Part shown: positions 6,727 through 13,905 of the stretch, piece by piece | How positions within the stretch are numbered: the first letter of the stretch is position 1 | How the letters are laid out: each line of letters starts with the position of its first letter | Assembly: GCA_946482585.1 (NCBI GenBank) | Contig: CAMLSI010000071.1 | Location: 1-14,884, forward strand | Direction: 5' to 3' | Origin: an uncultured Lysobacteraceae bacterium | GTDB lineage: Bacteria; Pseudomonadota; Gammaproteobacteria; Xanthomonadales; Rhodanobacteraceae | DNA: 14,884 nucleotides | Program-made: the position numbers and the translations under genes | The notes under the pieces: generated by a model | Seen by the model: the letters and a program-made list of their open reading frames with translations, nothing else | Databases searched by the model: none | What the model was told of the DNA's origin: nothing

Positions 6727-9479
6727 CGGCCGCCGGCCTGTTTCAGCAACTGCGCATGGAGCTGCCGCAGCGGCGCACCGTCGATGAACCGCTCGGCAAT
6801 CGGCGCGGCGATCCCCTCGAGCAGCGCGCGTGCCTGCTCATTGTCGCCGCGCGCGATACGGAGTTCGGCGAGGTGCACTTCGACGTCGATCAGCGGATTG
6901 CTCATTCGATTCGCGTTGCCGCGCAGGATCTTCGCGGCCGTGCGCAGTTGCGCTTCGGCTTCGTCGAAGCGCCCCTGGTCGCGCAGGATCAGCCCGCGCT
7001 GCCGTGCGACGGCGCCGAGGCGCGGATGGTCGGCCGGCAGGCGCGCGCGGAATGCCGTGTCGGCAGCGTCCGCGTAACGCGTGGCCTGATCGAGGCGGCC
7101 GTTGCGGCGCATCCATTCGGCCAGATGCAGCAGGCGCCGCGCGCGTTCCGTGTCGTCGTCGAACGAGGCTTCGATTTCGCGATCGAGCAGCGTGAACGCC
7201 GGCTGCAGCTGACCCGACAGCAGCAGGCTGCGGCCGTAGTTCTGCCGGAACATCGGAAGTTTCGGCGACGCGGCCTTGCCGTCGCGTGGCAGGCTGTTCT
7301 CGTAGGCTTCGCGAAACAGCGGTATCGCGCTCGCGAAATCTTCCGCCTGTTCCGACAGGCTCGCGAGGTTGTTGGCCGTGATCGAATAGCTCGGGCTGTC
7401 CTGCTGGCCGCTCGCGCGCAGATGTTCGAGGTTTTCGCGGAACAGCGGCAGCGCTTCGAGCAGGCGGCCCTGCAGATAGACGGACTGTGCCAGATTGTTG
7501 CGTGCCGTGATCGCCCAGGTGCTGTCGGGCGCGAGCTTGCGCAGGCGCAGATTCAGCATTTCGCGCAGCAGCTTTTCCCGGTCGGCTTCGCGGCCCTGCC
7601 GCTCGTACACGTCGGTCAGGAATCCCGTCGCCGAGATGACTTCGGCCGAATCGGCCGGCAGGCGCGAGCGCAGCAGGTCGATCGCCTTGCGTGCGTAGCG
7701 TTCGGCTTCGTCGAGGCGATCGGCGCGCATGTGCGCTTCGGATTGCGCGGTCATTGCGCGCGTGACATGCAGATAGTCGTCGTCGGGCAGTTTCGACGCG
7801 ATGTTTTCCGCTTCGGCCGCGTGCGCGAGTGCGCCGGGCACGTCGCCGCTGCGCGCCTGGACCAGCGACAAGGTCGCGAGCACGTCCATGCGTGCGGCGA
7901 GATTCTCCGGTGCGGCGGCCTGCAGCTTCGCGAGCGCGTCGCGCAGTACCGGTTCGGCTTCCTCGGGGCGTTCGGCGAGATTGAGCATGTAGCCGACATC
8001 GGCGAGATAGACCGCCTGTTGTTTCGCGTCACCGCGGTCGTGCTCGATCGCTGCGGCGCGGCGCATCACGCCGGCCGCGCTGTCGGGATCGCCGAGTTCC
8101 ATGTAGATGCGCCCGAACGCCGCGAGCAGGCGCGCGCGCTGCTCCGGCTCGTTCGCGAGGCGCGTGTCGATGTCGGCCTGCCCGCGATCGATGAGCTGCT
8201 TGGGCGACAGGCTGCGGTTGCCCGCGTTGTCCGGCGCCGCCGCATCGAACAGGCTCACGAGGTAGTCGACGACGTGCCTGGAGGTCGCCGATTCGCGCTG
8301 CGCCGTCGCTTCGGCCTGCAGCGCGCGGTCGCGCTCGGTCGCAAGGCGCCAGGTCGACACCGCGATCACGCCGAGTGCGAGCGCCGCCGCGCCGATCGCG
8401 AACGGGTGACGCCGCAGGAATTTATGGCTGCGATAGAACCAGCTGTCCGGTGCCGCGAGCACGGGGCGGCCGCGCAGATAGCGGCGCAGATCTTCCGACA
8501 GCGCTTCGGGCGACAGATAGCGCCGCGCCGGATCGGCGTGCGTGGCCTGGGCGACGATCAGCGCGAGTTCGGACGGCAGGCGTGTGCCGTCCGGGCGCGT
8601 CGCGTTCGCCGGCAGGACGAAGCCTTCTCCGGTCTGCGCCGGCACGGTTTCGGCCAGTACCTCGTAGAGCAGCAGGCCCAGCGCGTAGACGTCGGTCGCC
8701 GTGCTGACGGCTTCGCCGCGGCGTTGCTCGGGAGCCGCGTAGGTCGGCGTGAACCACTGCGCGTGCGTGGCTTCCGAGCGGCCGCTCGCATTCGGATCGA
8801 GCAGTTTGGCGATGCCGAAGTCGAGCAGCGCGGGCTCGCCGTCGGCGCGCACGAGCACGTTGGCCGGCTTGAGGTCGCGGTGGATCACGAGACGCTGGTG
8901 CGCGTACTGCACGGCGAGGCAGACCTTGCGCAGCAGTTCGAGCCGCGTCGTCAGCGTCGACTGATGTTCGCGGCACCAGCGCGTGATCGGTTCGCCCTGC
9001 ACGTATTCCATGACGAGATAGGGCTGGCCGTCCGGGCTCGTGCCGCCGTCGAGCAGGCGCGCGATGTGCGGATGTTCGAGCTTGGCGAGAATCTGGCGTT
9101 CGCGACGCAGGCGCTCGGCGGCGTCGCGCGTCGGCACGCCGCGGATCAGCTTGATCGCGACCTGGCGGTCGAACTCGGCGTCGGCGCGTTCGGCGAGGAA
9201 GACCGTGCCCATGCCGCCCGAACCGATTTCGCAGAGCAGCCGGTACGGTCCGAGCATGAGACCGCGCGCCGGCGTAGCCGGCACGGCATCGCCGACCGCC
9301 GAGCCGAACTGCTGAGTGACGCCGGCGCTGTCGCGTTCGTCAGCGGCGACGAGGCGCAACGCTTCCTGTTTGAGATCGTCCGCATCGGACTGCTGCGCGA
9401 GCCAGGCGGCGCGCTCGTCGGCGGGCAGTTCGGTCAGGGCGTCGAACAATTCCTGCAGTCGCTGCCAGCGCTCGCTCAT
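6723..9479 (-). CDS. membrane-anchored Ser/Thr protein kinase with TPR sensor region
   Basis: The 918-residue product combines three parts. Residues 1-75 are a short helical lead. A Hanks-type kinase domain at about 78-340 shows the glycine loop GSGGMGTV (86-93), VAIK with Lys110, HRDLKPAN (200-207) with catalytic Asp202, DFG (220-222) and APEQ (249-252), so it should be active. One membrane helix follows at about 359-377. The remaining 520 residues, predicted outside the cytoplasm, hold roughly ten TPR-like units such as AITARNNLAQSVYLQGRLLE and VARQRGLILRDQGRFDEAEA. I chose the ATG at 9479 because it overlaps the sigma factor stop as ATGA; the longer upstream frame is antisense-free but only re-reads the sigma gene. 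The likely partner and substrate is the adjoining sigma factor (inference). The TPR region may sense a protein ligand. Confidence 0.95.
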   Translation of the reverse strand: MSERWQRLQELFDALTELPADERAAWLAQQSDADDLKQEALRLVAADERDSAGVTQQFGSAVGDAVPATPARGLMLGPYRLLCEIGSGGMGTVFLAERADAEFDRQVAIKLIRGVPTRDAAERLRRERQILAKLEHPHIARLLDGGTSPDGQPYLVMEYVQGEPITRWCREHQSTLTTRLELLRKVCLAVQYAHQRLVIHRDLKPANVLVRADGEPALLDFGIAKLLDPNASGRSEATHAQWFTPTYAAPEQRRGEAVSTATDVYALGLLLYEVLAETVPAQTGEGFVLPANATRPDGTRLPSELALIVAQATHADPARRYLSPEALSEDLRRYLRGRPVLAAPDSWFYRSHKFLRRHPFAIGAAALALGVIAVSTWRLATERDRALQAEATAQRESATSRHVVDYLVSLFDAAAPDNAGNRSLSPKQLIDRGQADIDTRLANEPEQRARLLAAFGRIYMELGDPDSAAGVMRRAAAIEHDRGDAKQQAVYLADVGYMLNLAERPEEAEPVLRDALAKLQAAAPENLAARMDVLATLSLVQARSGDVPGALAHAAEAENIASKLPDDDYLHVTRAMTAQSEAHMRADRLDEAERYARKAIDLLRSRLPADSAEVISATGFLTDVYERQGREADREKLLREMLNLRLRKLAPDSTWAITARNNLAQSVYLQGRLLEALPLFRENLEHLRASGQQDSPSYSITANNLASLSEQAEDFASAIPLFREAYENSLPRDGKAASPKLPMFRQNYGRSLLLSGQLQPAFTLLDREIEASFDDDTERARRLLHLAEWMRRNGRLDQATRYADAADTAFRARLPADHPRLGAVARQRGLILRDQGRFDEAEAQLRTAAKILRGNANRMSNPLIDVEVHLAELRIARGDNEQARALLEGIAAPIAERFIDGAPLRQLHAQLLKQAGGR

Positions 9480-10051
9480 GTTTCCAGGCGTTCCTTGAGC
9501 CACGCGCGCGCGAAGCGCAGTTCGCGGTCGACCGTCGCGAGCGAGACGTCGAGCGTACTCGCGATTTCTTCGCGCTTGAGGCCGAGGAAATACGTGAGCT
9601 CGATGACTTCGCACTTGCGCGCATCGAGCGCGCGCAGCGCATCGAGTGCGCTGTTGAGCTGGTCCTGTTCGCGCGGTTCGCTGGGCTGGTCCTCCGCCGA
9701 GGACAGCGTCACGTGGATCTGTCCGCCGCCGCGCTTCTCGCTGCCGCGCGCGCGGGCCATGTCGATGAGCAGGTTGCGCATCGCGGCGACCACGACGCCG
9801 AAGAAATGGCGCCGGTCGCGCCAGTCGATGTCCTTGCCGAGCAGGCGCAGGAACAACTCGTTGGCGAGTTCGGTCGGCGCGAGCGTGACGTCGCCTTCGA
9901 ACTGGCGCAGGTGTTTGCCGGCGATCGCGCGCACCTGTGCATAGACGAGTTCGGTCAATTGTTCGGCGGCGCCGGCGCTGCCTTGATTCCACGCGACGAG
10001 CAGGCGTGTGACTTCGTGATCGGCGGCGGTCGGCGAAGGGGATTCGGACAC
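9476..10051 (-). CDS. ECF sigma factor of the kinase-associated type (TIGR02999-like)
   Basis: The 191-residue product is a two-domain sigma-70 family regulator. Region 2 spans about 15-100 and ends in NLLIDMARARGSEKRGGG, a stretch typical of the TIGR02999 group. Region 4 covers about 130-187, with a helix-turn-helix at 157-178 (GLKREEIASTLDVSLATVDR). Region 2.2 reads LAPTELANELFLRLL: the acidic DAED-like patch of ordinary ECF factors is missing and Thr60 sits there. In kinase-controlled ECF factors such as EcfP of Vibrio parahaemolyticus, a phosphothreonine restores that negative charge. The GTG at 10051 was chosen because GGAG lies seven bases upstream and homology begins just after it; no in-frame ATG fits. 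Its stop overlaps the kinase start, and no zinc anti-sigma gene is nearby. Confidence 0.93.
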   Translation of the reverse strand: MSESPSPTAADHEVTRLLVAWNQGSAGAAEQLTELVYAQVRAIAGKHLRQFEGDVTLAPTELANELFLRLLGKDIDWRDRRHFFGVVVAAMRNLLIDMARARGSEKRGGGQIHVTLSSAEDQPSEPREQDQLNSALDALRALDARKCEVIELTYFLGLKREEIASTLDVSLATVDRELRFARAWLKERLET

Positions 10052-10058
10052 GAGGGCA

Positions 10059-10062
10059 CTCC
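10059..10062 (-). promoter_or_regulatory. ribosome binding site of the sigma gene
   Basis: GGAG on the minus strand is seven bases upstream of the GTG at 10051. It decides the start, because the frame stays open for 64 more codons upstream without a matching site or family similarity. Confidence 0.7.
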
Positions 10063-10068
10063 GGCAAT

Positions 10069-10083
10069 GGCCGCGGTGCGGCC
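10069..10083 (-). other. hairpin in the sigma gene leader
   Basis: GGCCGC and GCGGCC form a perfect 6-bp stem around three bases. In the sigma mRNA it lies six bases upstream of the GGAG site, where a stem could limit ribosome access. If it is a protein site instead, it would fit a small dimer. Confidence 0.35.
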
Positions 10084-10089
10084 GTGACA

Positions 10090-10107
10090 GGATTGGACCA
10101 TCAATCC
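10090..10107. promoter_or_regulatory. inverted repeat in the divergent intergenic region
   Basis: GGATTG (10090-10095) and CAATCC (10102-10107) form a perfect 6-bp inverted repeat separated by six bases. It lies between the sigma gene and the delta-60 gene, about 40 nt from the sigma start and 80 nt from the delta-60 start. The size suits a dimeric regulator's operator. No convincing sigma-70 -10/-35 pair was found for either gene in this 134-bp region. Confidence 0.35.
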
Positions 10108-10172
10108 CGTCCTCGGGTGGCAGATGCCGCAGCCGGATGTTGCAGGACTGCGCGGTCGATCCATCCACTGGC

Positions 10173-10177
10173 GAGGA
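10173..10177 (+). promoter_or_regulatory. ribosome binding site of the delta-60 gene
   Basis: GAGGA is eight bases upstream of the GTG at 10186. It supports that start over the in-frame ATG at 10084, which would add 34 residues in front of the signal peptide. Confidence 0.8.
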
Positions 10178-10185
10178 AAACCATC

Positions 10186-11661
10186 GTGAAGCATACGAAG
10201 AGCGCGTCCGGTTTGCACCGGTACCAAAAGACACTGGCTGCAATGGCGCTGTTTCTGGCCGCGGTGCCCGTCATGGCGCAGCAGGGGCCGCCGGGCGAAC
10301 TGGACCCGAGCTTCGGCAGCGCCGGCAAGCTCACGACCGATTTCTTCGGCACGAATGACGAGATCAACGCGGTCGCACCACTCTCCGACGGCCGCTTCGT
10401 CGTCGCCGGCACGGTGGTCGGGCGCAATGCGAGCGGGCCGGGAACGTCGCCGAACTTCGCCGTGGCGCGCTATCTCCCCGATGGCCGCATCGATCCGTCG
10501 TTCGGCACCAATGGCCTGTTCATGATCGACCGCGGCGGCAACGTCGACGAAGCCTATGCGATCAAGGTACTGCCGGACCGCAGCCTGCTCGTGGCCGGCA
10601 GCCTCGCACCCGGCGCGTACTCCGACTATGCGCTCGTCAAGCTGCGCCCGAACGGCACGACCGACACCGCGTTCGGCGACGCCGCCGTCGGCGGCGGCCA
10701 CACCGGCTCGGTGCTGCTCGATATCGCGGGCCCGACGCTCCACGACGAGGGCCGCCATCTCGCCGTGCAGCGCGACGGCAAGATCATCGTCGCCGGCAAC
10801 ACGCTGGTCACGGTCGGCAGCTTCCGCTATCGCCGCACCACGGTCGCGCGGTTCACGCCGAACGGCGTACTCGATACGAGTTTCGGCGCCAGCGGCACCG
10901 GCTACGTGATCCTGAACGGCTTCTACGCGGCCGACGCGCAGACCAGCGACTACGTCAGCGGCATCGCGACCAATCAGCGCGGCGATCTGCCGGCCGACGA
11001 CAGCATCACGCTCGTCGGTTATACCTTCGCGCGCAACAACGCGTTCGTCACCCGGCTCACGCGCGACGGTGCGGTCGATACCAGCTTCGGCGGCACCGGC
11101 CGCGTCACGTTCAGCGCCGCCAATACCGGCGGCGTCGCAACCGGCGTCTCCGACCTGCGCGCCGCGCGCATCGACGATGCCGGCCGCATCGTGCTCGCCG
11201 GCACCGGCACCGATCGCGGCATGACCTTCCTGCGCCTGCTCGCCAACGGCTCGCCGGATGCGACCTTCGGTACGAACGGCCGCACGCTGGTCAAGGTCAG
11301 CACGATCTCCAACTACGACGAGCCGCGTGCGCTCGCGCTGCAGGGCAACGGCAAGATCGTCGCGTCGGGCTATGCGACCACGATCGTGAACGGCTCGCCG
11401 CAGCCCGACTTCTTCGTCGCACGCCTGACACCGAACGGCCAGCCCGATTTCTCGTTCGGCGACGGGCAGGGCCGCAAAGTCGTTGCCGTCGTGAGCTCGA
11501 ACGAAGAATCGCGCGCACTCGCGGTCGAACCGTCGGGCAATCTGCTCGTCGCCGGCTATGCGCTGAACCCGAACGCGAACCATCACGACTTCGCCGTGCT
11601 GCGTCCCTACGGCGATCCGGATCGGATCTTCGCGGACGATGTCGAGCTCAAGACCTGGTGA
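10186..11661 (+). CDS. secreted delta-60 repeat protein
   Basis: The 491-residue product begins with a Sec-type signal peptide: charged residues, a hydrophobic stretch at 17-28 (TLAAMALFLAAV) and a probable cut after VMA at 31. The mature part is built of delta-60 repeats of about 50-70 residues, each with a variant of DGR/GK-(I/L)-(V/L)-VAG, then FxVxRLxxNG, then DxSFGxxG. DxSFG-type turns are visible near residues 40, 103, 160, 230, 298, 358 and 421, giving about seven units, suggestive of a beta-propeller (inference). The last unit decays into PDRIFADDVELKTW at the C-terminus. GTG at 10186 is chosen because GAGGA precedes it and the signal peptide starts there. The function is unknown; the protein should be periplasmic or extracellular. 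It is divergent from the sigma/kinase operon. Confidence 0.9.
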   Translation: MKHTKSASGLHRYQKTLAAMALFLAAVPVMAQQGPPGELDPSFGSAGKLTTDFFGTNDEINAVAPLSDGRFVVAGTVVGRNASGPGTSPNFAVARYLPDGRIDPSFGTNGLFMIDRGGNVDEAYAIKVLPDRSLLVAGSLAPGAYSDYALVKLRPNGTTDTAFGDAAVGGGHTGSVLLDIAGPTLHDEGRHLAVQRDGKIIVAGNTLVTVGSFRYRRTTVARFTPNGVLDTSFGASGTGYVILNGFYAADAQTSDYVSGIATNQRGDLPADDSITLVGYTFARNNAFVTRLTRDGAVDTSFGGTGRVTFSAANTGGVATGVSDLRAARIDDAGRIVLAGTGTDRGMTFLRLLANGSPDATFGTNGRTLVKVSTISNYDEPRALALQGNGKIVASGYATTIVNGSPQPDFFVARLTPNGQPDFSFGDGQGRKVVAVVSSNEESRALAVEPSGNLLVAGYALNPNANHHDFAVLRPYGDPDRIFADDVELKTW

Positions 11662-11663
11662 CG

Positions 11664-11678
11664 GCTGCGTGCCGCAGC
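11664..11678 (+). terminator. stem-loop just after the delta-60 gene
   Basis: GCTGCG and CGCAGC form a 6-bp stem around a 3-base loop, beginning two bases after the stop codon, in the 51-nt convergent gap with cobC. No T-run follows, so terminator function is only plausible. Confidence 0.35.
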
Positions 11679-11693
11679 GGTTGCGTAGACCGA

Positions 11694-11707
11694 TGCCGTG
11701 CGCGGCA
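11694..11707. terminator. second stem-loop in the convergent gap next to cobC
   Basis: TGCCG and CGGCA form a 5-bp stem with a 4-base loop, six bases beyond the cobC stop. As a palindrome it could act on either converging transcript. There is no T-run on either side. Confidence 0.3.
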
Positions 11708-11712
11708 CCGGC

Positions 11713-12261
11713 CTACGCGCGCGACCGCAGGGGCCACGCGACGCGGTGAATCGCCGCGTTGGCGATGCCGGTTTCGGACATCGCGCCGAACGGCAGGCCG
11801 GCGAGGTGGCATTGCGCCCAGCGGATGACCGCGCCGTGCGTGAGCACGAGCACGCGGCGCGCGCCGTCGGCACGGGCGTCGTCGAGTGCGGCGGCGACGC
11901 GGCGGCCGAACGCGGCGAAGTCTTCGGCGCCGGGCGGCGCATGGTTTTCCGGGTCGGTGCGATAGCGCGCCAGCGCGTCGGGTTCTTCGCGCTCGAGATC
12001 GGCGATGGGCCGGCCCTGCCAGCGGCCGAAATCGTATTCGACGAGACGTTCGTCCAGGCGCAGCGGAATGCGCCGCGCGGCGGCGAACTCGTGCGCGAAA
12101 GCGGAACAACGCTGCAAGGTGGACGATACGATATTGTCCCAATTGCCGCTCGACGTGGCTGCGCGCGACTGCGACCAGCCCAGTTCGCTGAGCGGGTCGT
12201 CGAGGCGGCCGCGGTAGCTCGGGCGCTCCGTGGTGCCGTGGCGCATGAGATCGAGCGTCAT
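11713..12261 (-). CDS. cobC: histidine phosphatase, probable alpha-ribazole-5'-phosphate phosphatase
   Basis: CobC removes the phosphate from alpha-ribazole phosphate (or from adenosylcobalamin phosphate) in the last steps of B12 assembly. The 182-residue product has the histidine phosphatase signature: LMRHGTTE with phospho-acceptor His8 and Arg7, Arg51 in SSTLQRC, Glu75 in [12 protein letters not shown], and His142 in [10 protein letters not shown]. The YDFGRWQGR element and the length suit CobC-type members. Broad-specificity phosphatases share these residues, so the name leans on the context. The ATG at 12261 overlaps the cobT stop as ATGA; AAGGA abuts it directly, so coupling rather than its own site probably drives translation. 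Met6 is another possible start but would cut into the first strand. It is the last gene of the cluster. Confidence 0.9.
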   Translation of the reverse strand: MTLDLMRHGTTERPSYRGRLDDPLSELGWSQSRAATSSGNWDNIVSSTLQRCSAFAHEFAAARRIPLRLDERLVEYDFGRWQGRPIADLEREEPDALARYRTDPENHAPPGAEDFAAFGRRVAAALDDARADGARRVLVLTHGAVIRWAQCHLAGLPFGAMSETGIANAAIHRVAWPLRSRA

Positions 12262-13310
12262 TCCTTGTCCGACACGCCGGCTTCGGCGAACGTGGCCATG
12301 CCCGCATGCAGCGCGCAGGCGAGTCGCAGCAACGGTACGGCGACGCCGGCGCCGCTGCCTTCGCCGAGGCGCAGGCCGAGGTCGAGCAGGGGCTTCGCAT
12401 CGAGCGCATCGAGCACGCGCGCGTGGCCGATTTCCGCCGAGCGATGCGCGAACAGCAGCCAGTCGCGGCAATCCGGCCGTATCGCGACTGCGGCGAGCGC
12501 GGCGACCGAGGCGATGAAGCCGTCGACGAGCACGGCGATGCCGTGCTGTGCGGCGGCGACGTAGGCGCCGCTCAATGCCGCGATCTCGAAACCGCCGAGA
12601 CGGCGCAGCGCCTCGAGCGGGTCCTTCAGGAATGCGCGGTGATAGGCCACGGCCTGCGCGACCACGTCGGCCTTGTGGCGGATGCCGGCCGCGTCGAGCC
12701 CGGTGCCGGCGCCGGCGAGCTCGTTCGGGCTCGCGTCGATGAGCGCGCAGGCCAGCGCCGTTGCGGCCGTGGTGTTGGCGATCCCCATTTCGCCGCCGAT
12801 CCAGAGTTCGGCGCCGGTTTCGGCCGCGGCGGCGACGCTGTCGCGGCCGGCCTGCAGCGCGCGCGCGAATTGTTCCGCGTCCATCGCCGGTGCGTGCAGG
12901 AAATTCGCGCTCGATGCGGCGATCCAGGCGCGCCGCACGCCGGGCAGGACGCCCGGATCGTTGACGGTGCCGAGGTGTACGACCTCGAGCGTCGCGCCGA
13001 GCTCGCGCGCGAGCACGCTGATCGCGGCGCCGCCGTGGGCGAAGTTGCGCACCATCTCGCCGGTGACGGCCTGCGGATAGGCCGAGACGCCGGCAGCGGC
13101 GATGCCGTGATCGGCGGCGAACACGCCGATGTGCACGCGCGAGAGGGTCGGCAAGGGCTTGCCCTGCAGCCCGGCGAGCGTCACCGCGAGGTGTTCGAGT
13201 TCGCCGAGCGCGCCGCGCGGCTTGGTCAATACCTGCTGGCGCGCGAGCGCGGCGTCGCGCGCGGCGACATCGGCGGAACGGGCGGGATGCTGCAGCCATG
13301 CGAACGACAC
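12258..13310 (-). CDS. cobT: nicotinate-nucleotide--dimethylbenzimidazole phosphoribosyltransferase
   Basis: CobT moves phosphoribose from nicotinate mononucleotide to the lower-ligand base (dimethylbenzimidazole), giving alpha-ribazole phosphate for cobalamin. The 350-residue product is of normal length. Family segments include [12 protein letters not shown] near 29-40, [16 protein letters not shown] with the conserved [28 protein letters not shown], and [10 protein letters not shown], which places the catalytic base at Glu317, the same number as in Salmonella CobT. Start: GTG at 13310, because GGAGG lies eight bases upstream and residues [13 protein letters not shown] give a normal lead; no good ATG is nearby. 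It follows cobU after 79 nt and overlaps cobC by four. Confidence 0.97.
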   Translation of the reverse strand: MSFAWLQHPARSADVAARDAALARQQVLTKPRGALGELEHLAVTLAGLQGKPLPTLSRVHIGVFAADHGIAAAGVSAYPQAVTGEMVRNFAHGGAAISVLARELGATLEVVHLGTVNDPGVLPGVRRAWIAASSANFLHAPAMDAEQFARALQAGRDSVAAAAETGAELWIGGEMGIANTTAATALACALIDASPNELAGAGTGLDAAGIRHKADVVAQAVAYHRAFLKDPLEALRRLGGFEIAALSGAYVAAAQHGIAVLVDGFIASVAALAAVAIRPDCRDWLLFAHRSAEIGHARVLDALDAKPLLDLGLRLGEGSGAGVAVPLLRLACALHAGMATFAEAGVSDKE

Positions 13311-13317
13311 GGGGAAA

Positions 13318-13322
13318 CCTCC
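13318..13322 (-). promoter_or_regulatory. ribosome binding site of cobT
   Basis: A full GGAGG on the minus strand, eight bases upstream of the GTG at 13310, fixes the cobT start. Confidence 0.85.
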
Positions 13323-13350
13323 GGGTGTATCGGTTTGCGTTTCGGTGGGG

Positions 13351-13369
13351 GCCGGGCATCGCTCCCGGC
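13351..13369 (-). other. stem-loop between cobU and cobT
   Basis: GCCGGG and CCCGGC form a perfect 6-bp stem with a 7-base loop in the 79-nt cobU-cobT gap, about 28 nt upstream of the cobT ribosome binding site. On the mRNA strand it is followed by CCCC, not by a T-run. It may be a processing or stability element, or chance pairing. Confidence 0.3.
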
Positions 13370-13389
13370 GGCGGGATTCGCAGGGATTG

Positions 13390-13905
13390 CTAAAGTGTAC
13401 CTTTCAGCAATTGCGGCAGTCCCGCGATCGTGAACACGACGCGCTCGCAGCGCGCGGCGAGATCCTGGTGCAGCCGGCCCGCTTCGTCGACGAAGCGCCG
13501 CGAGAGCGTGCCGAGCGGCACGACGCCCTGGCCGACTTCATTGCTCACGAGCACGAGTTCGCCGCGAATGTCTTCGACCGCGCTCAGCAGGGCGGCGCGT
13601 TCGCGTTCGAACTGCGTTTCGTCGCCGGCGCACAGCAGATTGCTGAGCCAGAGCGTGAGGCAGTCGACGAGCAGGCAGCGCGCCACATGGGCTTCCTTGC
13701 GCAAGGTCGCCGCGAGGTGCAGCGGCGTCTCGCTGAGTTGCCAGTGCGCGGGGCGCCGCGCGCGATGGTGGTCGATGCGTGCGGCCATCTCGTCGTCGCC
13801 GGCAGCCGCGGTCGCGATGTAGAGCACGGCGTCGTATTCCGTGGCGAGGCGTTCGGCCAGCGCGCTTTTTCCCGAGCGGGCGCCGCCGAGAATCAGGGTG
13901 CGCAT
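13390..13905 (-). CDS. cobU: adenosylcobinamide kinase / adenosylcobinamide-phosphate guanylyltransferase
   Basis: This bifunctional enzyme (CobU, called CobP in aerobic pathways) phosphorylates adenosylcobinamide and then attaches GMP, giving adenosylcobinamide-GDP for CobS. The 171-residue product has the P-loop GGARSGKS at 7-14, the HH pair at 46-47 in [13 protein letters not shown] (one of these matches the guanylylated His of Salmonella CobU), the [11 protein letters not shown] segment at 81-91 and the family motif [11 protein letters not shown] at 120-130. All key residues appear intact. The ATG at 13905 has GGAGGA three to four bases upstream, a slightly short spacing, and lies inside the 3' end of cobQ (13-nt overlap), so translation is likely coupled. 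Confidence 0.97.
   Translation of the reverse strand: MRTLILGGARSGKSALAERLATEYDAVLYIATAAAGDDEMAARIDHHRARRPAHWQLSETPLHLAATLRKEAHVARCLLVDCLTLWLSNLLCAGDETQFERERAALLSAVEDIRGELVLVSNEVGQGVVPLGTLSRRFVDEAGRLHQDLAARCERVVFTIAGLPQLLKGTL

Noticed and set aside
5488..7077. A 529-codon plus-strand frame opposite sbcB.
   Set aside because: It is an antisense shadow; sbcB on the minus strand keeps all five DEDDh residues at the expected spacing.
6579..9944. A 1121-codon open frame on the plus strand opposite the kinase and sigma genes.
   Set aside because: It is the antisense shadow of genuine minus-strand genes. High GC at third positions removes stops from this frame. Its product is monotonous in Arg, Ala, Glu, Gln and Val, has no domain I recognise, and crosses gene borders.
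9955..11586. A 543-codon minus-strand frame opposite the delta-60 gene and running into the sigma gene.
   Set aside because: It mirrors the codon pattern of the delta-60 repeats, shows only low-complexity Arg/Ala/Glu/Asp sequence, and has no signal or family motif. The plus-strand frame has a ribosome binding site, signal peptide and repeats.
11713..13359. A 548-residue fusion reading through cobT sequence into the CobC phosphatase.
   Set aside because: The first 366 residues re-read cobT in another frame as Arg-rich sequence. The true cobC starts at the ATGA overlap at 12261.
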